Assembly (NCBI GenBank): GCA_910585195.1
Contig: CAJUCX010000001.1
Coordinates: 1-64,000, forward strand
Source of the DNA: an uncultured Christensenellaceae bacterium
Lineage (GTDB): Bacteria; Bacillota; Clostridia; Christensenellales; CAG-314
Length of the DNA: 64,000 nucleotides
Reading direction: 5' to 3'
Shown here one piece after another: positions 42,966-51,236 of the stretch (within the stretch, counting starts at the first letter, position 1; the number at the start of each line of letters is the position of its first letter). The translations under genes were made by a program, and so were the position numbers. A model generated the notes under the pieces. It did not search any database and was not told the origin of the DNA. It was given only the letters and a program-made list of their open reading frames with translations.

Positions 42966-43418
42966 TCACGGTATATACTCAAACGCTATATCGCCCCTTG
43001 CATACTCGTAGTCATCAAGTTTAATTTCCTTAAAGCCGAATTTTTCGTAAATGTGTATAGCCGGCTTTAACTTGCTGTTGGAAAGTATAAACAGCCTTTT
43101 TGCGCCGCAGTTTAACGCCCATTGCATAGCGGCATCAAACACCGCGCTGCCTGCGCCTTTGTGGTTGACGGCTTTGTTAGAACCGAGTTTACAGATTTCC
43201 CAAGTATCGCCTTTCATAGGCTTTGCCATACAGGTTGCAAGTGTAACATCATCGTCTATTGCAAAAAATATCATTGCGCCGGACTCTATTTCTTCGTCAA
43301 TATCTTCAAACGTTTCCAAATCGTGATCTTCCAACCGACCGAAATAATCTAAAATCCAATCGGTATTGAACTTTATAAAATCGTTTCTGTATTTTTCTTC
43401 AAACTTAACGATTTGCAT
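42966..43418 (-). CDS. GNAT-family acetyltransferase
   Basis: 150 residues. GNAT fold with the acetyl-CoA loop region CKLGSNKAVNHKGAGSAVFDAAMQWA (about 72-97) and the terminal KPAIHIYEKFGFKEI pattern. Acetyl acceptor unknown. Start follows AAGGAAAAAG. Single gene. Confidence 0.85.
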   Translation of the reverse strand: MQIVKFEEKYRNDFIKFNTDWILDYFGRLEDHDLETFEDIDEEIESGAMIFFAIDDDVTLATCMAKPMKGDTWEICKLGSNKAVNHKGAGSAVFDAAMQWALNCGAKRLFILSNSKLKPAIHIYEKFGFKEIKLDDYEYARGDIAFEYIP

Positions 43419-43502
43419 AACTTTTTCCTTAACTTATTTTAATTTTGTTTAACGGCATTTCAAATTCAATATTATATGAATTCTTTTTGATTTGACTTTA
43501 CA

Positions 43503-43528
43503 AAAAAGAGACAAAAATCTGTCTCTTT
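43503..43528 (-). terminator. terminator after the DUF3781 gene
   Basis: Minus strand AAAGAGACA / TGTCTCTTT stem with a 6-base loop and a TTTTTTG tail. Confidence 0.85.
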
Positions 43529-43568
43529 AATTTGTCTTATTCATAGTAGGCAAAAACAAAGCAAAAAA

Positions 43569-43811
43569 TTACTTATTTTTATGCGCATGTGCGGTGATTA
43601 TCGTAAAACTGTAAGAATTTATCGTAATTACACAGTCGCCCGTCTCGGCATAATAGTTTTTGCCCTTTTTTGTTATTTTGGTTTTGGGACTTAAAATAGC
43701 ATTTTTGCACCACTCCGCAACGTCGCAACTTAAATTAAGGTTTTTGCTTATGCGTTTTACCCCGAGTTGCGTTGTGTGAAGTTTATTAACGTTGTTTATT
43801 AAACGCTCCAC
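43569..43811 (-). CDS. DUF3781 protein
   Basis: 80 residues. Matches DUF3781 in layout: NKLHTTQLGVKRISKNL at the start, then AEWCKNAIL, KGKNYYAETGDCVITINSYSFTIITAH at the end. Function unknown; the family is small, cytoplasmic and common in gut Firmicutes. Lies 3 bp after a zinc-ribbon gene and before a terminator, so the two form the tail of a transcript that may begin at guaB. Confidence 0.8.
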   Translation of the reverse strand: MERLINNVNKLHTTQLGVKRISKNLNLSCDVAEWCKNAILSPKTKITKKGKNYYAETGDCVITINSYSFTIITAHAHKNK

Positions 43812-43814
43812 CGA

Positions 43815-44126
43815 TTAAAACCTTGCGCCGCAGTTTTCACAAAAATATTTATGCTCATGCCACCTGTTGTCGTCTATTTGAACTATACCCAAACCGCCGC
43901 TGAAATCCAGCCCGTTGTTGACACCGTAAGAAATGCCGTGTCCTGACGCAACCGAAATTCCGTCCGACATAGGTTTAGGTCTTATCAACGGGAAATGACC
44001 GCAAATCGGGCATTTGAATTCTGTTTTGCGCTCTTCTATTTCTTTTTTTCTATCTTCCTCTAATTTTGACCACGCATCTTTGGTTATTTGATTTCTTTGT
44101 TTCATGAAATCCCTATATCCTGCCAT
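43815..44126 (-). CDS. small zinc-ribbon-like protein, unknown function
   Basis: 103 residues. A charged helix (residues 8-35) is followed by two Cys pairs, CPIC near residue 39 and CENC near the C-terminus, which could hold one zinc ion. Between them lies a Gly-rich stretch (SVASGHGISYGVNNG). Start follows GGGGTG. Lies 32 bp downstream of guaA. Confidence 0.65.
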   Translation of the reverse strand: MAGYRDFMKQRNQITKDAWSKLEEDRKKEIEERKTEFKCPICGHFPLIRPKPMSDGISVASGHGISYGVNNGLDFSGGLGIVQIDDNRWHEHKYFCENCGARF

Positions 44127-44158
44127 AACACTTACACCCCATTGTCATTGCTAAATTT

Positions 44159-45691
44159 TTATTCCCACTCTATGGTTGCAGGAGGCTTGCTGGTGATATC
44201 GTAAACTATGCGGTTTATATGTTTGACTTCGTTTACGATTCTTGTGGACACTTTTTCCAAAACGTCATACGGTATTCTTGCCCAATCCGCCGTCATACCG
44301 TCTACGCTAGTTACAGCACGAAGTGCCAAGGTGTAGTCGTAAGTTCTTTCATCGCCCATTACGCCTACCGAGCGGTTGCCTGTAAGAACAGCGAAATATT
44401 GCCATATAAGCGGAGCCTGTCCTGCCTTTGCAAGTTCGTCGCGGAAGATAAAGTCCGCATCGCGAAGCAAATCCAACTTATCTTCGGTAATTTCGCCTAT
44501 TATCCTTATTGCCAAGCCCGGACCCGGGAAAGGCTGTCTTTGCACTATGCTGTCAGGCAAGCCGATTTCCGTACCAACCTGTCTTACTTCGTCCTTAAAC
44601 AGATTGCGCAGCGGCTCGATAATTTCCTTAAAATCGACTACGTCAGGCAAACCGCCTACGTTGTGATGGCTCTTTATTACAGCACTTGTAGGGCTTCCGC
44701 TTTCTATAACGTCCGGGTAAATCGTGCCTTGAACGAGAAAGTCCACCGCGCCTATTTTTTTTGCTTCTGCCTCGAATACCTTTATAAACTCGGCGCCTAT
44801 GATTTTGCGTTTTGTTTCGGGGTCGGTTACGCCTTTAAGTTTAGACAAAAATCTGTCTTTTGCATCCGCCATAATGAGGTTCATTCCCTGTTCTTCCTTA
44901 AAGACTCTCATTATTTCTTCCGACTCGTTTTTACGCATCATTCCGTGGTCTACATAAATGCAGGTAAGTTGCTTGCCCACCGCTTTGTAAACAAGCTGTG
45001 CCGCAACCGCGCTGTCTACGCCTCCGGACAATGCGCACAAAACTTTTTTGCCGCCGACCTTTTCTTTAATATTTTTTATTGTTTCCTGCGCAACGTTTTC
45101 CGCAGTCCAACTGCCGTCGCACTTGCAAACGTTGTACAAAAAGTTTTTAAGTATGTTTGCGCCGTACTCCGTATGCATGACCTCAGGGTGAAACTGCACG
45201 CCGTAAATTTTACGGCTGTCGTTTTCCATACCCGCGATGGGACAAGTAGCGGTAGTTGCCGTTACTTCAAAGCCATTCGGTGCCTGAGCGATATAGTCGG
45301 TATGACTCATCCAACATACGCTCTTTTGCGGAATATCTTCAAACAAAGTTGACTTTTTGACGGTCATTTCCTGCTTGCCGTATTCTCTCATCGTTGCACT
45401 TGAAACTTTGCCGCCAAGCGTATGCGCTATAAACTGCACGCCGTAACATATACCCAAAATAGGCACGTTAAGGTCAAACACGCCTTTGTCAAGTCTCGGC
45501 GAAGTTTCGAGATAAACGCTGTTAGGTCCGCCCGTGAAGATAAGACCTATCGGGTCGTAAGATTTAATTCTTTCAAGACTTACGGTGTAAGGCAGCATTT
45601 CGCAATATACGTTGTTTTCCCTTACGCGGCGGGTGATTAGTTGATTATATTGTCCGCCGAAGTCAATTACTAAAACCGTTTGCTTTTTCAT
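44159..45691 (-). CDS. guaA: GMP synthase (glutamine-hydrolysing)
   Basis: 510 residues. Converts XMP to GMP. N-terminal class I glutamine amidotransferase with nucleophile Cys in GICYGVQF and the HPEV His-Glu pair. ATP pyrophosphatase loop ALSGGVDSAVAAQL, then the dimerisation domain ending PPATIEWE. Start follows AAAGGA, 14 bp after guaB. Confidence 0.97.
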   Translation of the reverse strand: MKKQTVLVIDFGGQYNQLITRRVRENNVYCEMLPYTVSLERIKSYDPIGLIFTGGPNSVYLETSPRLDKGVFDLNVPILGICYGVQFIAHTLGGKVSSATMREYGKQEMTVKKSTLFEDIPQKSVCWMSHTDYIAQAPNGFEVTATTATCPIAGMENDSRKIYGVQFHPEVMHTEYGANILKNFLYNVCKCDGSWTAENVAQETIKNIKEKVGGKKVLCALSGGVDSAVAAQLVYKAVGKQLTCIYVDHGMMRKNESEEIMRVFKEEQGMNLIMADAKDRFLSKLKGVTDPETKRKIIGAEFIKVFEAEAKKIGAVDFLVQGTIYPDVIESGSPTSAVIKSHHNVGGLPDVVDFKEIIEPLRNLFKDEVRQVGTEIGLPDSIVQRQPFPGPGLAIRIIGEITEDKLDLLRDADFIFRDELAKAGQAPLIWQYFAVLTGNRSVGVMGDERTYDYTLALRAVTSVDGMTADWARIPYDVLEKVSTRIVNEVKHINRIVYDITSKPPATIEWE

Positions 45692-45705
45692 TTACAATCC
45701 TTTGC

Positions 45706-47163
45706 TTAACTGCGCGTCGTGTAGTTAGGCGCTTCTTTTGTTATTGTGATGTCGTGCGGATGGCTTTCCTGCAAGCCTGCATTTGTAATACGCACGAATT
45801 TTGCGTCTTTCTTTAATGCCTCTATATCTTTTGCACCGGCATAACCCATACCTGCGCGCAAACCGCCTACAAGTTGATAAACGCTTTCCGACAGATGTCC
45901 GCGGTAAGGAACGCGTCCTTCAACGCCTTCCGGTACAAATTTTTTGCTGTTTTCTTGGAAGTACCTGTCCTTAGAGCCTTGCGCCATTGCAGGGAGAGAA
46001 CCCATTCCGCGGTAAACCTTAAAGTTTCTGCCTTGGTAAATTTCCATTTCTCCGGGGCTTTCGGTCGTGCCGGCAAACAGACTACCTATCATAACCGCAG
46101 ACGCGCCTGCCGCAATCGCCTTTACGATGTCGCCGGAGTATTTTATACCGCCGTCGGCAACAATTTTTTTGCCGAGTTTGTCTGCCGCTTCCGCACAGTC
46201 CAAAACGGCGGTAAGTTGAGGCATACCGATACCTGCAACTACGCGCGTAGTACAGATAGAACCGGGACCGATGCCTACTTTTACTACGTCTGCGCCTGCT
46301 TCGATAAGCGCCTTTGTTGCTTCTGCCGTAGCGACGTTGCCCGCCATAATAGCGACGTTAGGGAAGCGTTTGCGAATTTCTTTAACTTTTTCCAATACAA
46401 ATTTGCTATGACCGTGCGCAGTGTCGATACCTATCAAGTCAACCTTAGCGTCGACCAAAGCCTGTACGCGCTCCATAGTGTTTGCGGAAGTGCCTACTGC
46501 CGCGCCTACCAAAAGTCTGCCTTTTGCATCTTTTGCCGAACGAGGATACTGTGTTGCTTTTTCTATATCTTTAATTGTGATAAGACCTTTCAATATACCG
46601 TTTTTGTCAACGATAGGCAATTTTTCTATCCTGTGCTTGCCTAAAATCTTTTGAGCTTCTTCAAGCGTAGTGCCTTGCGGAGCAGTAACCAAATTTTCTT
46701 TGGTCATTACGTTGCTTATAGGCTGGTCGAAGTTTGTTTCGAAACGTAAGTCGCGGTTTGTCAAAATACCAACCAACTTTCCGTTATCGTCTACAGCCGG
46801 CACGCCTGAAATTTTATATCTGCTCATAAGAGCAAGTGCTTCGGTAATAGAGTTTTCGGGATGAAGAAAAAACGGGTCTGTAATTACACCGTGTTCGCTT
46901 CTCTTTACTCTGTCTACGTGGTTCGCCTGTTCCTCTATAGACATATTTTTGTGTATAATGCCGATACCGCCCTCTCTTGCAATTGCAATGGCAAGTTTGC
47001 TTTCAGTTACGGTATCCATTGCCGCACTCAAAAGCGGAATATTTAAGTTGATGCCTTTGCACAATGACGTTTTAAGGTCGACTTTGTCAGGCGTAACTTC
47101 CGATGCGCTCGGCACTACCAACACGTCGTCAAACGTAAGACCTTCTTTGATAATTTTTTCCAT
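45706..47163 (-). CDS. guaB: inosine-5-monophosphate dehydrogenase
   Basis: 485 residues from the ATG at 47163, which has GGAGGGG; a longer frame to 47229 has no ribosome site. Oxidises IMP to XMP with NAD. TIM barrel interrupted by two CBS domains (about 95-215), catalytic Cys in GPGSICTTRV, flap RYFQE. Ends in a normal C-terminus. First gene of guaB-guaA. The upstream gap is 85 bp with a small ATTTGC / GCAAAT hairpin and only a weak promoter match. Confidence 0.97.
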   Translation of the reverse strand: MEKIIKEGLTFDDVLVVPSASEVTPDKVDLKTSLCKGINLNIPLLSAAMDTVTESKLAIAIAREGGIGIIHKNMSIEEQANHVDRVKRSEHGVITDPFFLHPENSITEALALMSRYKISGVPAVDDNGKLVGILTNRDLRFETNFDQPISNVMTKENLVTAPQGTTLEEAQKILGKHRIEKLPIVDKNGILKGLITIKDIEKATQYPRSAKDAKGRLLVGAAVGTSANTMERVQALVDAKVDLIGIDTAHGHSKFVLEKVKEIRKRFPNVAIMAGNVATAEATKALIEAGADVVKVGIGPGSICTTRVVAGIGMPQLTAVLDCAEAADKLGKKIVADGGIKYSGDIVKAIAAGASAVMIGSLFAGTTESPGEMEIYQGRNFKVYRGMGSLPAMAQGSKDRYFQENSKKFVPEGVEGRVPYRGHLSESVYQLVGGLRAGMGYAGAKDIEALKKDAKFVRITNAGLQESHPHDITITKEAPNYTTRS

Positions 47164-47248
47164 TTCATCCCCTCCGTTATTTATTTTCGTTAAAATTAAA
47201 TCCTTGTATTTACGTACCATTTGCTTCACGGCAAATGCAATTTTTTGC

Positions 47249-48073
47249 TTAATTTTCCGGCATAGGTATTGACGCGGCGCTGTGCCAATAATATCTGTCG
47301 GTAGAGTTTATAGTTTGGTCGTCTGGTCTTGCGCGGCAAAGTTTGACGACGTGGCAAGCCAAATCTTTCTTTTTTGACGGATACCAATTTGTGGCAGAAT
47401 ACCAAGAAGTATCTATATTTGCAAATCTGCCGGAAGTATTATACATTTCGTACAAAACAGACATCGTATTGTCCAGCGGAATAGAAGTATCCGTACACAA
47501 CGCGTCTACATAGCCTTTTATAGGGTTTGGCGTATACACGTTATAACCGTAGTCGCCCGCGTTGGAAATATAAGTTCCCCAACCGTTGACGTTGGTCAAA
47601 TCTTTTATTGCATATTCCAAAAATTGCGCGCGGCGGTTTTCGTCATTCTTAAAAGCAAGCACCCCGCATTTTACGTAGTTGTATCTTACGTAATATTTAG
47701 CGTCATAAGACACCCTGCCTACCTTAATTGTTTTTTCGCTTATTTTTTGGCTGTACTCTTCGTGTTGCTGCAATCTCTCTGCGGAAAAATAAGCCTTGTC
47801 CCAAGACTGCGCGTCTATGCTCTTTATTAAGGAGCCCCACCAATCTTCAAAGTCGTTGCTGCGCTCTGCCTGAGTGTAAGCCAAAGCCGCCGCTGATTTT
47901 TTCATACCCAGCGAATAGAAAAAATCGCTTGAACTTTTGGGTGCAAGCAATACAAAAAAAGCGCAAAACAAAACAAGCAAAACGCATAGAACCGCTGCTG
48001 TTTTGCCTGCTGTCTTTAATATTAAATTAGACGTAGTCTGTGGCTTATCGGCTTTTTGCATATTTTTTTGCAT
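47249..48073 (-). CDS. single-pass membrane protein, unknown function
   Basis: 274 residues. One membrane helix (about 24-44) after a short polar N-terminus, then a helical extracytoplasmic domain rich in Tyr, Trp, Asn and Ser. No recognised family. Two ATGs are possible (48073 and 48061); neither has a ribosome site, and a near-perfect promoter lies 4-11 bases upstream, so the mRNA is probably leaderless or nearly so. Confidence 0.7.
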   Translation of the reverse strand: MQKNMQKADKPQTTSNLILKTAGKTAAVLCVLLVLFCAFFVLLAPKSSSDFFYSLGMKKSAAALAYTQAERSNDFEDWWGSLIKSIDAQSWDKAYFSAERLQQHEEYSQKISEKTIKVGRVSYDAKYYVRYNYVKCGVLAFKNDENRRAQFLEYAIKDLTNVNGWGTYISNAGDYGYNVYTPNPIKGYVDALCTDTSIPLDNTMSVLYEMYNTSGRFANIDTSWYSATNWYPSKKKDLACHVVKLCRARPDDQTINSTDRYYWHSAASIPMPEN

Positions 48074-48084
48074 AATTGTATTAT

Positions 48085-48113
48085 ATTATACTCGTTATGC
48101 TTAAATTTGACAA
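48085..48113 (-). promoter_or_regulatory. promoter for the 47249-48073 gene
   Basis: Minus strand TTGTCA, 17-bp spacer, TATAAT. A second overlapping TATAAT at 48080-48085 lies exactly 6 bases before the ATG. Confidence 0.75.
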
Positions 48114-48209
48114 GCCCTTGCGGAAAAAAATTCCTTACTTCGTTCGTAATTCTTTTTTGCGGCGGTGAGCCGCGCGCTATTTTCAAACGCGTAAATTTCC
48201 GGCCGGCGG

Positions 48210-48345
48210 TCGGTTGCGCTTTTTGTCTACTGTGCGCCTACGGCACAAATATGTTTGCAAAAATAAATCTTTTGCAAACAAAACACAATATTTTAGTTTA
48301 ATAACAAAAACTCACCCCCAAAGCGCAATGCACTTTGTGGGTGAG
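48210..48345. repeat. dispersed intergenic repeat, copy B
   Basis: Similar to 23254-23362 over most of its length, starting TCGGTTG, then TGTGCGCC, CTTTTGCAAAC and CCAAAGCGCA. It lies in the 311-bp gene-free stretch 48074-48384. GC-rich sequence at 48120-48215 (including ATTCCTTACTTCG and GGCGGTGAGCC) has no match in copy A. Confidence 0.6.
48311..48345 (-). terminator. terminator of the 48385-49056 gene, within repeat copy B
   Basis: Minus strand CTCACCCACAAAG / CTTTGGGGGTGAG stem with one or two mismatches, then TTTTTGTTATT. Confidence 0.75.
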
Positions 48346-48384
48346 AAAAATTTGTAAATTACTTTCTTACTTATTGCTGAAAAT

Positions 48385-49056
48385 TCAACCTTTCTTTGCG
48401 ACTATTTCGCCCGTTGAGCTGTCAATCATAAGTCCGAAAAAACTCTTGTCGGGTTTGTAAACTACCACGTACCAAAAATATCTGTTGTCGTCTTCTTTGG
48501 GGCTCTTTACAAGTCTTACCGACACCTCGCAGTTGAACTTTCCGTTTTCATAGCACTCCATAAGTTTTTCTTCGAAGTTTTCTTTCAAAATATCCAAAGG
48601 TTTTACGCCGTCGGCGGAAACTTTTTGCAATTCATATTCAAACTTTTCTTCCCCTATGGTAAGCGTCAATGCAAGCGTTTCCACAGGCAAATTGCCTTCT
48701 ATTGTCGCAGTCCAAATTCTGTTATTCAAAGGAGAACGCGTCAACTCTTTTTCTATTCTGTTGTTTTTTACGGTAAACTCGGCAATTATGCTTTCAGGCA
48801 CGGCACCTTTCACCTGTACCTTGACAGCAATAAAATCGTGCGCATTGTTTTTTACGCCGTCTAATGCATAGTCGCTTTCGATTTTACCGCCGATGACTTC
48901 TACAAAAAAGTTGTCGTCCTGACCGTTTAATACCGTTTCGTGAATTTCGCTTACGGATTTTTCCAATGCCCTATTCATATTTTGACAGCCTACAAAACCG
49001 CAAAATAACATAATAGTCATACAGCACATTAAAAATATTTTTACACGCTTGCTCAT
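48385..49056 (-). CDS. putative lipoprotein, unknown function
   Basis: 223 residues from the ATG at 49056 with GGAG upstream. Signal peptide with a lipobox-like FVGC, Cys 24, suggesting a lipid-anchored outer-surface protein. The C-terminal 50 residues (YFWYVVVYKPDKSFFGLMIDSSTGEIVAKKG) read like a PepSY-type ending. No clear family. Single gene with its own terminator. Confidence 0.7.
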   Translation of the reverse strand: MSKRVKIFLMCCMTIMLFCGFVGCQNMNRALEKSVSEIHETVLNGQDDNFFVEVIGGKIESDYALDGVKNNAHDFIAVKVQVKGAVPESIIAEFTVKNNRIEKELTRSPLNNRIWTATIEGNLPVETLALTLTIGEEKFEYELQKVSADGVKPLDILKENFEEKLMECYENGKFNCEVSVRLVKSPKEDDNRYFWYVVVYKPDKSFFGLMIDSSTGEIVAKKG

Positions 49057-49120
49057 AACTTTCTCCAACCGTTTTTGTTTTAATATATGAAAAACTTAGG
49101 ACAAAGATAACCAATCAATA

Positions 49121-49154
49121 AAAAAAGCGAAAACTTTTGTAAGTTTCGCTTTTT
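49121..49154 (-). terminator. terminator of the SHOCT gene
   Basis: Stem AAAAGCGAAA(A)CTT / AAGTTTCGCTTTT with a one-base bulge and T-runs on both strands; also shields the lipoprotein gene from reverse read-through. Confidence 0.8.
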
Positions 49155-49189
49155 AATTTATAATTAAAACAAAGTACGTTTATTTACAA

Positions 49190-49810
49190 TTATAACTTCA
49201 ACTCATGAATCAACTCTGCTCGTTTAGCGTCATATTCTTCTTCTGTTAAAATTCCGCTTGCCTTCATACTATCCAATAATGCCAACCTCTGTTTCATAAT
49301 GTCAATAATTGATTTTTGCTTGTCTTCTTTTTTTGACTTTATATGCACAATAAACAAGTATATGGCAACAACTGTAAATGCAACTATTGCCATCCACATT
49401 ACAAAATAACCATATGCCATACTACAATTGTACCCAGAGTATGAATCTTTACTATAAAAATTAAACACGGACACCAAAAAGAAAATTGTTTTTAGAATAA
49501 AAAGACTTGCCGCAGTAAAAAATAATATTTTTTTATTCCTTTCAGATTTCATAAACAAAAATACAGTTGCAAGTATCGGCACAAGCAAATTGAAAGACAT
49601 CGATTCATTACCAAGCAAACCAATCATTGTAGCTGATGATGAACTTGCAATAGTATACCAATACAGTTTAATTACTTCATCATCGTTTGAGAAAACATAT
49701 TGCACCAACGGCATAAATAAAGTCAAAAAATAAAAAGCAATTATGCCAAAAACAACCCACTTTAATTTATCAAATTTTGCCGCACTGTCAATTCTTCTTT
49801 CGTTTTCCAT
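49190..49810 (-). CDS. four-helix membrane protein with C-terminal SHOCT domain
   Basis: 206 residues from the ATG at 49810 after GGAGG. Four hydrophobic helices (about 18-36, 60-90, 95-115, 125-150). The last 32 residues (LALLDSMKASGILTEEEYDAKRAELIHEL) are a clear SHOCT short helical domain. Function unknown. Strong consensus promoter upstream, terminator downstream, single gene. Confidence 0.82.
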   Translation of the reverse strand: MENERRIDSAAKFDKLKWVVFGIIAFYFLTLFMPLVQYVFSNDDEVIKLYWYTIASSSSATMIGLLGNESMSFNLLVPILATVFLFMKSERNKKILFFTAASLFILKTIFFLVSVFNFYSKDSYSGYNCSMAYGYFVMWMAIVAFTVVAIYLFIVHIKSKKEDKQKSIIDIMKQRLALLDSMKASGILTEEEYDAKRAELIHELKL

Positions 49811-49830
49811 TTTGTCCTCCACTTATATTT

Positions 49831-49859
49831 ATTATATGATACAAAATTTACGATGTCAA
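49831..49859 (-). promoter_or_regulatory. consensus sigma-A promoter for the SHOCT gene
   Basis: Minus strand TTGACA, 17-bp spacer, TATAAT: a perfect match to both boxes. Confidence 0.9.
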
Positions 49860-49950
49860 TACACAAATAGCAATAATTTATTAGTATAAAACAATTTGAA
49901 AAGTTATTATTAAACTAAATTTTATTATATTATTATTCAAAATAAACAAA

Positions 49951-49976
49951 AAAATAAGGGAAGGCGTCGCCTTCCC
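49951..49976 (-). terminator. terminator of the ferredoxin gene
   Basis: Minus strand GGGAAGGC-GAC-GCCTTCCC stem followed by TTATTTTTTTG. Confidence 0.9.
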
Positions 49977-49990
49977 GAAATAAGTTTGTG

Positions 49991-50161
49991 TTAGCCTTCC
50001 GAAATCGCGCTAACAGGGCATTGAGCTGCGCAAGCACCGCAATCGATACAAGTATCAGGGTCTATTTGATATTGGCTGTCGCCTTCGCTAATAGCAGATA
50101 CAGGGCAAATTGCTTCGCAAGCACCACATTTGATGCATTCATCAGAAATTTTGTGTGGCAT
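49991..50161 (-). CDS. 2[4Fe-4S] ferredoxin
   Basis: 56 residues, clostridial type. Begins MPHKISDECIKCGAC. Two complete CxxCxxCxxxCP sets (Cys 9, 12, 15, 19 and Cys 38, 41, 44, 48, each last Cys followed by Pro) bind two [4Fe-4S] clusters. Low-potential electron carrier for anaerobic metabolism. ATG follows AAGGAGG. Has its own strong promoter and terminator. Confidence 0.95.
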   Translation of the reverse strand: MPHKISDECIKCGACEAICPVSAISEGDSQYQIDPDTCIDCGACAAQCPVSAISEG

Positions 50162-50191
50162 ATTCGTTGCCTCCTTTTTTAAGATAACTGC

Positions 50192-50220
50192 ATTATATCA
50201 CAAACTTCGACAGGTGTGAA
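50192..50220 (-). promoter_or_regulatory. promoter for the ferredoxin gene
   Basis: Minus strand TTCACA, 17-bp spacer, TATAAT with extended TG. Confidence 0.85.
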
Positions 50221-50303
50221 GAAGTTTTGCAAAAAATTATTAAAACTTTATTTTAATTTACAATACGCGAAATTTTTTATATTATGCAAACAATCTAAAC
50301 GTG

Positions 50304-50342
50304 ATAAGCCCCGATTTGCAAGAAGTTGCAATCGGGGCTTAT
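50304..50342 (-). terminator. terminator of the tmk-holB-ricT operon
   Basis: 13-bp stem ATAAGCCCCGATT / AATCGGGGCTTAT. The stem is very stable but the T-run after it is poor (CACGTTT). About 30 bp beyond the ricT stop. Confidence 0.7.
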
Positions 50343-50369
50343 GAACAGTTATTTTGAAACGACGATATT

Positions 50370-51236
50370 TCAATCCAAAATATCTTTAATTTCATCGGTA
50401 ACTTCCGTATCGTCTACCGTCAAAGTTTGTTTAGCCTTAATTTCGTCAAGTTTATACTGACGAAGTTCCGTACTGCCGTCCTGCAAAGTAATTTTTGCGG
50501 TAACAATCTTTTTAAGCATATCGTTTGACTGTACTACTGCCTTGCCGTCGGGAGTTTTAATTTCCGAATTTATCTTAGGCATAAGTTTGTACGTTTCGCT
50601 GTAATGCTCGTTTTCATACTGCAAACAGCACATAAGCCTTCCGCACAAGCCGCTTATTTTGCCTGGGTTTAACGACAAGCCCTGAGTCTTTGCCATTTTT
50701 ATAGAAACCCTTGCAAAATCGCCCTGACAGCTCGAACAGCAGCACGCTCTGCCGCAAGGACCCAAACCGCCAAGCAACTTTGCCTCGTCGCGTATGCCGA
50801 CCTGACGAAGCTCTATCCTGATGCGGAAGTGGCTTGCCAAATCCTTTACCAACTCGCGGAAATCCACTCGGGTTTCAGAAGTAAAGTAAAAAATAACTTT
50901 GCTGTTGTCAAAGGTAAATTCGCAATCAATCAACTTCATATTGAGTTTGTGCTTTTCTATCTTTTCTTTTGCAACTTTTATTGCGTCGGCTTTTTTGTCT
51001 ACGTTGGCTTGCGCCGTCTGTACGTCTTTTTCCGTCGCCTTTCTGACAACGGGTTTTAACGGGCTTATAAGTTGGCTTTCGTCCATTTCGCGCGAAGCAA
51101 TGGCAACTGTGCCGTACTCTACGCCGCGAACCGTTTCCACTATTACGCCGTCGCCGACTTCAAACTCTGTTTCATTGGGAGAAAAATAATAAATTTTTCC
51201 GTTGTTCTTAAATCTTACGCCCACTATTTTCGGCAT
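50370..51236 (-). CDS. ricT: RicT / YaaT, PSP1-domain protein
   Basis: 288 residues. PSP1 domain with the RicT cysteine clusters GPCGRACCCSSC (about 156-167) and SGLCGRLMCCLQYE. In B. subtilis RicT joins RicA and RicF to carry Fe-S clusters and direct RNase Y to mRNA maturation. Start follows GGAGG and overlaps the holB end by 13 bp. Same order as the Bacillus yaa region. Confidence 0.92.
   Translation of the reverse strand: MPKIVGVRFKNNGKIYYFSPNETEFEVGDGVIVETVRGVEYGTVAIASREMDESQLISPLKPVVRKATEKDVQTAQANVDKKADAIKVAKEKIEKHKLNMKLIDCEFTFDNSKVIFYFTSETRVDFRELVKDLASHFRIRIELRQVGIRDEAKLLGGLGPCGRACCCSSCQGDFARVSIKMAKTQGLSLNPGKISGLCGRLMCCLQYENEHYSETYKLMPKINSEIKTPDGKAVVQSNDMLKKIVTAKITLQDGSTELRQYKLDEIKAKQTLTVDDTEVTDEIKDILD

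Noticed and set aside
47164..47248. Guanine riboswitch before guaB
   Set aside because: The 85-bp gap has only a small ATTTGC/GCAAAT hairpin and lacks the conserved purine aptamer loops.
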